The notes beneath the pieces are model-generated. The model searched no databases, was not told where the DNA came from, and worked only from the letters and a program-made list of their open reading frames with translations. From the NCBI GenBank assembly GCA_945952575.1, contig CAMFIY010000057.1, forward strand, positions 1-11,272: a stretch of DNA of 11,272 nucleotides, given 5' to 3'. This stretch comes from an uncultured Leucobacter sp. Its GTDB lineage: Bacteria; Actinomycetota; Actinomycetes; Actinomycetales; Microbacteriaceae. A program made the position numbers and the translations under genes. Shown here piece by piece: positions 5,982 through 11,272 of the stretch. Each line of letters begins with the position of its first letter. Within the stretch, counting starts at the first letter, position 1.

Positions 5982-7175
5982 CTAGAGCTGTCGCCCGCGG
6001 GGTTTCTCGGTGGTCTCCTTCCTCTTCGATGGGCTGGCGAAGTACTGGTTGGCGAGCGTCGCAGCTTCGCTCAGGTGCCGGTGGTCGGGGTGCAGATAGC
6101 CCTTGGTCGTTTCGATGGAGGCATGGCCGAGGATGCGCTGGAGCACATGAAGCGGCACGCCGGCATCCGCGAGCCAGGTGGCTCCGGTGTGCCGGAGGCC
6201 GTGGCGGGTGAGGTTCGGCAGGCCGAGGTTCGTCACGAGTTCATCCCACTTCGTTGCGTCGCGCACGGTGGCAGTGGTGAGCACCCCACCCCGAGGGCCG
6301 CGTAGCAGAGGATCGCCAGGTTCCTTCCCTGCTGAGAGGCGGATGAGGATGGGTTCGAGCGGGTCGAGTATCGGCACGTAGCGTTCCTTGCGGCCCTTGG
6401 TCTGCTTCGTGACGAGGCCGCCCTTGCCGGGGTAGATCTGCCGCTCGATCTCCACGATGCGATTCACCCAGTCGATGTCGCCGACTTCGAGTCCGGCGAC
6501 TTCGGAACCGCGAGCGCAGAGCATGGCGCAGAGCATGACGTGATCCGAATAGCTCTGATGCACCTCAGCGCACGCATCGGAGATCTTGTTCAGCGTCTCC
6601 ATGTCCGGGACGGCGAGGGCTCGCAGAGAGCCGGGCGACAGCGCCGACTGCTGACTGAGCGTGCGGCGAGCGCGATTCTTGGCAGGGTTCGACGGGATCA
6701 CCTCGTCGCGCACCGCCACGTCGAGTACGCGCACGAGAGCCGCGATCGAGGTCTTGATCGTTGACGGCCCGAACTCGGTCTCCCACTGATCGATGGTGCG
6801 GTCGATCAGGCCGGTGGAGATGCGGCTGACTTGCAGATGCCCGAGCGCGGGAACCACTCGTAGCCGGAGGCTGATCTCGTAGCCGGAAGCTGTTGAAGTC
6901 GGGTCGAGGCCGCGCTGCCAGCGCTCGCCGATGGACTCCACATAGTCGGCGAACGTGATGAGGATGTTCGCGCCGGTCTCGGTCGCCTGCTGCAGCTTCT
7001 CGAAGAACGCTTCCGCCTCTTCCGGGGTTTCGACGAACTCGGATCGGCTGGGCCGTTTCTTGGTCTGCGGGTCGGTCCAGCGCACGCGCGCGAGGTAGCC
7101 GCTGCCGCGGCTCTCGATGCTCGTGGAGAGCTTCACCCCGATCGGGGGCATCTTGTGGTTGCGCGGATCAGCCAT
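5982..7175 (-). CDS. Tyrosine site-specific recombinase (integrase)
   Basis: The 397-residue product would catalyse integration and excision at the tRNA-Pro site through a 3'-phosphotyrosine intermediate. The N-terminal part (about 14-65) looks like an arm-binding domain (GSGYLARVRW...), and about 73-160 is a SAM-like core-binding domain. The catalytic domain from about 190 has all expected residues: Arg222 (ARGSEVAGLEVGD), a lysine near 257-263, His325 and Arg328 (RHGLRHTGATWL), His351 (ILGHASIETT) and nucleophile Tyr360 (KGYLHPD). The start ATG 7175 overlaps the excisionase stop by 8 bases (ATGGCTGA), with GAGGG 5 bases upstream. A longer upstream frame lacks support. The gene is last in the operon and points at its attachment site. 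Confidence 0.95.
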   Translation of the reverse strand: MADPRNHKMPPIGVKLSTSIESRGSGYLARVRWTDPQTKKRPSRSEFVETPEEAEAFFEKLQQATETGANILITFADYVESIGERWQRGLDPTSTASGYEISLRLRVVPALGHLQVSRISTGLIDRTIDQWETEFGPSTIKTSIAALVRVLDVAVRDEVIPSNPAKNRARRTLSQQSALSPGSLRALAVPDMETLNKISDACAEVHQSYSDHVMLCAMLCARGSEVAGLEVGDIDWVNRIVEIERQIYPGKGGLVTKQTKGRKERYVPILDPLEPILIRLSAGKEPGDPLLRGPRGGVLTTATVRDATKWDELVTNLGLPNLTRHGLRHTGATWLADAGVPLHVLQRILGHASIETTKGYLHPDHRHLSEAATLANQYFASPSKRKETTEKPRGRQL

Positions 7176-7368
7176 GCGTGCCCTCGCGTTCCAGCACCCA
7201 GGCTCGCACGGTGGGCGGGTTGTAGCGGGCGATGCCACCGACCTGCACGAACGGAGGGCCCTCGTGCTCTCGCCGCCAGCGAGAGAGCGTGGCCTGCGAG
7301 ACGTTCAGGAACTCCGCCGCCTCTTGCGAGTTCCAGAGAGGTTCGACGGCCTCAATCGCCGTGGGCAT
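7168..7368 (-). CDS. Excisionase-like MerR/AlpA helix-turn-helix protein
   Basis: The 66-residue product is a single winged-helix domain of the HTH_17/excisionase type: LWNSQEAAEFLNVSQATLSR (11-30) is the helix-turn-helix and WRREHEGPPFVQVGGIARYN is the wing, with the usual GPPF and R-Y motif. Such proteins bend DNA near the attachment site and steer the integrase toward excision. It overlaps the end of the DUF4913 gene by 17 bases and the integrase start by 8. I use ATG 7368; an in-frame ATG at 7401 would add 11 residues that do not look structured. Size and position directly before the integrase make excisionase the best call, though a regulatory role is possible. Confidence 0.88.
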   Translation of the reverse strand: MPTAIEAVEPLWNSQEAAEFLNVSQATLSRWRREHEGPPFVQVGGIARYNPPTVRAWVLEREGTHG

Positions 7369-7939
7369 GGTCGCTCGCCCGTCGCGCTCGGCCGAACGCA
7401 TCCTCGATGTCCTGACGTGCCTGCACGTCGGCGGCGACGAACGCGACGAAATCCTCGGTCCGGTTCGGGATCGTCTCGTCCTCGAGCGGCGGTTGCGGTT
7501 TCTCGCCGGGCCAGGCCGTCTGCCGTGTCGGACGGTCGCGATCGAGCCGAGTGCCGGAGGTGACGACCCATTCGCGGAGCCGGTCGCGTGCCGCTGCGAA
7601 GTCCGTATGCCAGGCAATCGGCCCGGACGCGGACTGCTCGGGGTCGTAGCTTGCGCACCAGTGCAGGTGCAGCGCCGACAGTTCGAGGACGAGTTCGGGA
7701 TGACGGTGCCAGAACGGCGGCACGACAGAGGCGGGCAGCCCGTAGGTCTTCCGCAGCCAGTCCACCCACTGGTTCAGCGCCAGCCACTCTGCCTCGGCGT
7801 CTCCGGCGGTCAGGAGATTCCAGTTGATCGGACGCGGCGGCTCGGGAAGCGCCATTCCGGCCATGAGCTCGTCGTACAGGTCGATGTCCTCGATCTCGAC
7901 TTCGGCCTCTGGGTCCGGTTGCGTCGACTCATCGGTCAT
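7352..7939 (-). CDS. DUF4913-type mobile-element protein
   Basis: The 195-residue protein has an acidic disordered start (DPEAEVEIEDIDLYDEL) and a Trp-rich middle at about 50-145. The order W-x-D-W-L-R-x-x-Y-G-L-P, P-P-F-W-H-R-H-P-E-L-V, E-L-S-A-L-H-x-H-W, then W-H-x-D-F resembles the DUF4913 family, which is frequent in actinobacterial plasmids and integrated elements and has no known function. ATG 7939 is chosen over the GTG at 7948 because GGGGAGG, made by the last codons of the SSB gene, lies 9 bases before ATG but directly against the GTG. The gap to the SSB stop is 5 bases. Confidence 0.75.
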   Translation of the reverse strand: MTDESTQPDPEAEVEIEDIDLYDELMAGMALPEPPRPINWNLLTAGDAEAEWLALNQWVDWLRKTYGLPASVVPPFWHRHPELVLELSALHLHWCASYDPEQSASGPIAWHTDFAAARDRLREWVVTSGTRLDRDRPTRQTAWPGEKPQPPLEDETIPNRTEDFVAFVAADVQARQDIEDAFGRARRASDHAHGD

Positions 7940-7944
7940 CGTGT

Positions 7945-8397
7945 TCACCTCCCCAGTCCGCTCGCACGCCGAGGCTCGGGCGAGCGGAACTCCACCGCCG
8001 TAACCTCCGCCGCCGTGAGCGTCTTTGGTGCGAGCTGGCGCGGGGTGCGCTCGACGGCGTATCGGGCACGGGAGGTATCGAAGAGGAGCCGGGAGGCGCG
8101 GAACTGAGGGCGCTCGATTCGCTGCCCGTCCTGCTCGTACTGTCGCTTCGTGAACTCGCCGATCGCCACGACATCATCGCCCTTGACAAAATCCGCGAAG
8201 GCCTCCTCGGCCTTGTCGCCGATCATGATCAGGTCGATGTATGCGGAACCGATGAGGGTGAAGGTGCCGTCTTCCTCGCGGCGACGGAACTTCTGCCCGA
8301 TCTGCGCGACCAGCAGGAAGACCTCTCCCGGCTTCGACTTCTGCTCCGGCGTTCGGGACAGAAACCCTCGGATCGACGGCTCTGAACGGATCTCCAT
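7945..8397 (-). CDS. ssb: Single-stranded DNA-binding (SSB-like) OB-fold protein
   Basis: The 150-residue product fits a divergent SSB. About residues 50-106 read as the second half of an SSB OB fold: YIDLIMIGDKAEEAFADFVK, GDDVVAIGEFTKRQYEQDGQ, then PQFRASRLLFD. This matches the family order of a hydrophobic strand, a W/I-G-x-x-A-E helix, a K-G-D-x-V strand and a long hairpin. The first strand region is unusual and there is no acidic tip of the housekeeping SSB type at the C-terminus. I start at ATG 8397, with AGGAGG 8 bases upstream; ATG 8418 would add 7 residues but has no SD. On a conjugative element it probably protects the transferred strand. Confidence 0.78.
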   Translation of the reverse strand: MEIRSEPSIRGFLSRTPEQKSKPGEVFLLVAQIGQKFRRREEDGTFTLIGSAYIDLIMIGDKAEEAFADFVKGDDVVAIGEFTKRQYEQDGQRIERPQFRASRLLFDTSRARYAVERTPRQLAPKTLTAAEVTAVEFRSPEPRRASGLGR

Positions 8398-8419
8398 CGT
8401 CACGACCTCCTCGCTCATT

Positions 8420-8438
8420 GCGGCACCCGGTGTGCCGC
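8420..8438. other. Intercistronic hairpin between coupling-protein gene and ssb
   Basis: GCGGCAC (8420-8426) and GTGCCGC (8432-8438) form a perfect 7-bp stem with a 5-base loop. It sits in the short gap between the coupling-protein stop codon and the ssb start region, in the minus-strand mRNA. It may attenuate transcription or shield mRNA ends. No T-run is present. Confidence 0.4.
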
Positions 8439-8440
8439 CT

Positions 8441-10246
8441 CTACTCGGCAGGTGCTCCCGCCGGGCCTGGGGCCTGACGGTGGTGGAGCTGGGCCTCGAC
8501 TTCTGCCCGATCCTTCGTGAGTTGCTTCGCGTCGGCGCGTTCGGTCCACCGGCGGAGGCGCGCGACGATCGGTGGTGCGGAGCGCAGCAGCACGAGGCCG
8601 GTGCCGAACGGGAAGCGGCGGATCACGTCGGGCGGCATGACGGGCACTCGGCGGATCGAGCGTTGCGCGGAGCGTGAGCCGTGATCGCCGACGGTGGTGG
8701 AGTCGGTGATCTCGTCGCGCTCCCCGATCAGGGTGCTCAGGTCTTGGAGGTCTTTCGAGTTCGAGGCACCGCCGAGGATGATCTTCACGATCGCGGCATC
8801 CCAGATCGCCGACGCCGCGTTCTCCGACCACTTCTCCCGCGCCTGCGCGAGCGATTGCAGAACGGGCATGGTCGTGATCCCCGACCCGCCACCCTCAGCC
8901 ATGAGCGTCGGCAAGGACGGCAACGGCGACAAGTTCGCCACCTCGTCGAGCGCGAGCAACAGGGGCGGGTCGAGACGCGCGCCCGGGCTGCCTGCCGCAA
9001 GCCGGCGGGCAGCCTCGACCACATCCTCGATGAGCGCCGCGACCAGCGGTGCGCTGTTGTTTGCCCCGGCAGCGGTCGCGAGGAGATAGAGGGTGCCCTT
9101 CTGCTTGAGGAAGGTCTCGGGGTCGAACACCTCGTCGGGGTCTGGGCTTACGGCGTCGAGTACGCGCGGGTCGGCGAGCGCGGAGAGGGCGAGGGAGACG
9201 CCCTGCCAGATCGAGTCCATCGTGCGCGGGTCGGATTCGAGCATCGCCTGCAGCGCCTCGGCCCACCCGCCGGCAGCCATCGGGTGGGCGGCGAGGATCG
9301 ATACGGCATCCCCGGCCGCGGCGGGGTCGAGCGTCCACCGGAACAGATCAGCGGGCTGCCGGCCGTCGAGGGCTGCCGCGTGGAGGAGGCATTGCAACGC
9401 GACCCTCGTCTTCGCCTCCCAGAAGTCGCCGCCCTCGACCCCGCCCTTCCCCAGCCCCGTCGCCGAGGCGAGCCCAGAGGCACGGATCATCGCAGTCAGC
9501 GGATCGCTACAGCCGCGCACGGGTGACCAGCGCAACCCGGCGGGAATGCCGTCTGCAAGGTGCTGCGGGTCGAACACCGCGACCGGCCCTACCCGCTGCC
9601 TGGCCTTGATCGTGGCGGTCACGTTGTCGGGGCGGGTGCTCGTCGTGATGACCGCGCCGGGTGCGGAGAGGATCGAGTTGATCACGATGTGCACGCCCTT
9701 GCCGGAGCGGGGTGGTCCGATGAGCAGCATCGAGTCCTCGACGGACGCCCACACCTCGACCCCGCGCGAGCTGCCGATCCGGTAGCCGACCTCCACGGGC
9801 TCGGGATGTTCCAGGGAAGGACGCAGGTTCCCTGCGCGGGCGAGGAGCGCCTTGATGGAGCCTGCCCGTGCGACCTCGCGGCGGGTCGCGACACCGACGA
9901 TCCGGTACGGGTCGAGCGCCTGCTGTCGGGTGTGGTGCCGGATCGCGGACCACACCCACCAGCCCCCGACACCACTGCCTGTGATGAGGAGCCCCGCGAC
10001 GATCCAGTAGGCGACCATGTTGAGGCCGGGCGCGCCGAGCGCGGTGGCGGGGTCGCCGGGGTTCAGGAGCACGGCTGCGCCGGCGCCGAGGCCGGCTTCG
10101 GGTTGCGGGGTGCCGGTGAGGAACACGGCGATGCTGCCCGCGACCCGGAGCAGCACCGCTGCGACGCCGAGGGCGGCGAGGGCGACGAGTGCGGCGTTGG
10201 TGAGTTCGTCGCCCATCGACCCGGTCGGGCGGAGCTGCCCGCTCAC
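8441..10246 (-). CDS. TraG/VirD4-family type IV coupling protein (conjugative ATPase)
   Basis: The 601-residue protein is a membrane-bound hexameric ATPase of the type that docks the relaxosome to a conjugation channel. Two membrane helices lie at about 17-46 and 74-98. The Walker A motif is GPPRSGKGV (177-185), and Walker B is LLLALDE (429-435) followed by VANLSPLPSLP. The segment GGSGITTMPVLQSLAQAREKW (452-473) is typical of the TraG/VirD4 C-terminal RecA-like core, as is ILGGASNSKDLQDLSTLIGER. The start is taken as GTG 10246, overlapping the upstream stop as GTGA. ATG 10216 is possible but has no SD and would cost only 10 residues. The C-terminal 50 residues are charged and variable. Confidence 0.93.
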   Translation of the reverse strand: MSGQLRPTGSMGDELTNAALVALAALGVAAVLLRVAGSIAVFLTGTPQPEAGLGAGAAVLLNPGDPATALGAPGLNMVAYWIVAGLLITGSGVGGWWVWSAIRHHTRQQALDPYRIVGVATRREVARAGSIKALLARAGNLRPSLEHPEPVEVGYRIGSSRGVEVWASVEDSMLLIGPPRSGKGVHIVINSILSAPGAVITTSTRPDNVTATIKARQRVGPVAVFDPQHLADGIPAGLRWSPVRGCSDPLTAMIRASGLASATGLGKGGVEGGDFWEAKTRVALQCLLHAAALDGRQPADLFRWTLDPAAAGDAVSILAAHPMAAGGWAEALQAMLESDPRTMDSIWQGVSLALSALADPRVLDAVSPDPDEVFDPETFLKQKGTLYLLATAAGANNSAPLVAALIEDVVEAARRLAAGSPGARLDPPLLLALDEVANLSPLPSLPTLMAEGGGSGITTMPVLQSLAQAREKWSENAASAIWDAAIVKIILGGASNSKDLQDLSTLIGERDEITDSTTVGDHGSRSAQRSIRRVPVMPPDVIRRFPFGTGLVLLRSAPPIVARLRRWTERADAKQLTKDRAEVEAQLHHRQAPGPAGAPAE

Positions 10247-10794
10247 TCGGGCCGCCCGAGCACGAGGGTGCCGGAGATGCGGCCCACGAGGATCGCCTCG
10301 CCCGTCGGGCACGCCGCAAGATACCGGGAGTCGATCAGGGCACGGGCGATCCCGTTCGGTGCGGTCTCGGTGTGGGAGATGATGACCGCGACCGCGACAT
10401 CCTCACCGGGAACGAAGCCGCTGCCCGCGAGCTGCGCAAACCGTGGCACCGCCTCCACGGGCGCGGCGGGCTGCGGTGCTGACGGCTGCGCGGCCGCTAC
10501 GACCGGAGCCGCGACAGGGTCGAGGCTCACAGGTCTGGGTTTGGGTGGGGTGCGGTAGTCGGTGATGACTCGTCCGTCGATCTCGATGACATCGACGCGA
10601 AGGGTCTGGCCGGTGTGCTGGCTGATGGCGTCCACGATGTGCGGGTAGGCGGAGCGCCGCCACGGCGGCGAGAACTCCGGCGGCAGATACGGCGCCCCGT
10701 CCACGGTCACCGACAAGGTGCCGTCCTCAGCGACGACGATTCGCACCATCACCACGGCAGTCGGGTCGGTCTTCGAGCGGGCACGCTTCGACAT
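10243..10794 (-). CDS. Protein of unknown function upstream of the coupling protein
   Basis: I do not recognise this 183-residue protein. Residues 14-80 look like a small alpha/beta unit (VVMVRIVVAEDGTLSVTVDG, then IVDAISQHTGQTLRVDVIEI). Residues 81-117 form a Pro/Ala linker, and 118-180 a second beta-rich unit ending GEAILVGRISGTLVLGR. There is no signal peptide or membrane helix, so it should be cytoplasmic. The start ATG 10794 has AGGAG 10 bases upstream. It overlaps the coupling-protein GTG by 4 bases, suggesting stoichiometric coupled expression and perhaps a coupling-protein partner, which is inference. A longer frame running to 11256 is false: it enters adapter sequence. Confidence 0.8.
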   Translation of the reverse strand: MSKRARSKTDPTAVVMVRIVVAEDGTLSVTVDGAPYLPPEFSPPWRRSAYPHIVDAISQHTGQTLRVDVIEIDGRVITDYRTPPKPRPVSLDPVAAPVVAAAQPSAPQPAAPVEAVPRFAQLAGSGFVPGEDVAVAVIISHTETAPNGIARALIDSRYLAACPTGEAILVGRISGTLVLGRPE

Positions 10795-10862
10795 CGGCAA
10801 AGTTCTCCTATCGAGTGGATGAACGAACAGCCGCCCGAGTAGACGGGAGGCAGAGAGGTGGG

Positions 10863-11227
10863 TCAGAGTGCGAGTCGGCGTGCGGCGCGGCTGTGATCGG
10901 GCGCGGCGCGGCGGGCGACCTGCTGATAGGCCGGGGCGAGCGGGAACGGCGACGGGTCCATGAGCTCGGCGACCTCGCCGGCGCGGGTGACGGTCTCGGC
11001 GATGCCTTCCCGCATGAGCCGGTGACAGCCCGCCGACGACGCTGAGGTGACCGGCCCGGGAACCGCGCCGACGGCCCGGCCGAGCTCGAACGCGCGCGCC
11101 GCGACCAGCAGCGACCCCGAGCGGGCCGAAGCCTCGGGGATGATCGTCGCCCCGCTGAGCGCCGCGAGGAGCCGGGAGCGGGCGACGAACCGCTCCCGAG
11201 ACGGCCCCTGGCCGAGCGGGGTCTCGC
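10863..11227 (-). CDS. dprA: DprA-like DNA-processing protein, 5' end missing
   Basis: The last 120 residues of a DprA/Smf-type Rossmann protein are present, cut at its N-terminal side by the contig end. Family features visible are E-x-P-x-G...P-x-R-x-R-F-x-x-R-x-R at fragment residues 1-18, then ATIIPEASARSGSLLVAARA (26-45), GRAVGAVPGPVTSASSAGCH (49-68), RLMREGIAE and EVAEL. DprA binds single-stranded DNA and loads RecA, protecting incoming strands in transformation. The winged-helix tail seen in many chromosomal copies is not evident: the protein ends after about 30 low-complexity residues. Its neighbours are conjugation genes, not the usual chromosomal comM/rnhB/xerC group, so I take it as element-borne. 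The stop is TGA at 10863-10865, and 68 bases separate it from the next gene. Confidence 0.88.
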
Positions 11228-11272
11228 CTGTCTCTTATACACATCTCCGAGCCCACGAGACGCTCATGAATC
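11228..11272. other. Nextera sequencing adapter (not genomic DNA)
   Basis: CTGTCTCTTATACACATCT (11228-11246) is the transposase mosaic end. CCGAGCCCACGAGAC (11247-11261) is the Nextera read-2 adapter remainder. GCTCATGA (11262-11269) occupies the i7 index position, followed by ATC, the start of the flow-cell sequence. In minus-strand frames it gives the tell-tale false peptides MGSEMCIRDR and MYKRQ. Everything here should be trimmed, and genes reading into it are artefacts. Confidence 0.98.

Larger units (their letters stand above)
5750..11227 (-). mobile_element. Partial integrative conjugative/mobilizable element in tRNA-Pro
   Basis: From the tRNA rightward the genes are integrase, excisionase, DUF4913 protein, SSB, VirD4/TraG coupling ATPase, an unknown protein and a DprA-like protein, all on the minus strand. 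Integrase next to a tRNA plus a conjugative coupling ATPase defines an integrated transferable element. Whether it is self-transmissible (with a mating channel) or only mobilizable cannot be told, because the relaxase, channel genes and other attachment site lie outside. Inner genes are complete and free of frameshifts, so this end looks functional. Confidence 0.85.

Noticed and set aside
8681..10558. Plus-strand open frames opposite the coupling-protein gene
   Set aside because: The minus strand has Walker A, Walker B and TraG motifs in one continuous frame; the opposite frames lack any domain.
10795..11256. Extension of the 183-residue protein to a 337-residue frame, and a 144-codon frame at 10808-11242
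   Set aside because: Both begin in sequencing adapter and overlie the DprA reading frame, which is the only one here with family motifs.

Overview
The window looks like a piece of a high-GC actinobacterial genome, most likely Micrococcales/Microbacteriaceae (Leucobacter-like is a guess from overall protein flavour, not a proof). Evidence is the strong GC bias at third codon positions, Ala/Gly/Arg-rich proteins, GTG and TTG starts with purine-rich Shine-Dalgarno (SD) sites, and actinobacteria-typical families (DUF4190, DUF4913, DHA2 drug exporter with TetR regulator). The last 45 bases (11228-11272) are not genomic: they are Nextera transposase adapter plus an index, so the right edge is a sequencing/assembly end.

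Left part, about 1-5675, looks like ordinary chromosome. It holds a membrane-anchored protein built almost wholly of Gly/Ala-rich heptad repeats (121-1701, +), the mechanosensitive channel MscL (1789-2193, +), a Nudix hydrolase (2195-2593, +), a strong bidirectional terminator (2596-2632), a small DUF4190-type membrane protein (2653-3108, -), and a two-gene efflux operon on the minus strand: a TetR repressor (4825-5403) followed 5 bases later by a DHA2-type MFS exporter (3248-4819). A TGTACA-repeat operator lies just upstream of the repressor.

The junction is a tRNA-Pro(GGG) gene (5676-5749, +), preceded by a decayed tandem copy of the same tRNA (5594-5670) and followed by a perfect bidirectional terminator (5755-5789). 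The 3' half of the tRNA is the probable attachment site of an integrated element that runs to the right. The 192 bases between terminator and integrase hold no convincing gene but do hold a 14-bp direct repeat, a near-perfect palindrome and a cluster of CTAG tetranucleotides.

Right part, 5982-11227, is one end of an integrative conjugative or mobilizable element, all genes on the minus strand. In transcription order they are: a DprA-like DNA-processing protein (cut off by the contig end), a 183-residue protein of unknown function, a VirD4/TraG-type coupling ATPase, an SSB-like protein, a DUF4913 protein, a MerR/AlpA-like excisionase and a tyrosine integrase beside the tRNA. From the unknown protein to the integrase, genes overlap or are separated by at most about 44 bases, suggesting one transcript that couples DNA export (T4CP), single-strand DNA handling (SSB, DprA) and excision/integration. 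The relaxase, mating channel and far attachment site would be beyond the right edge and are not seen.
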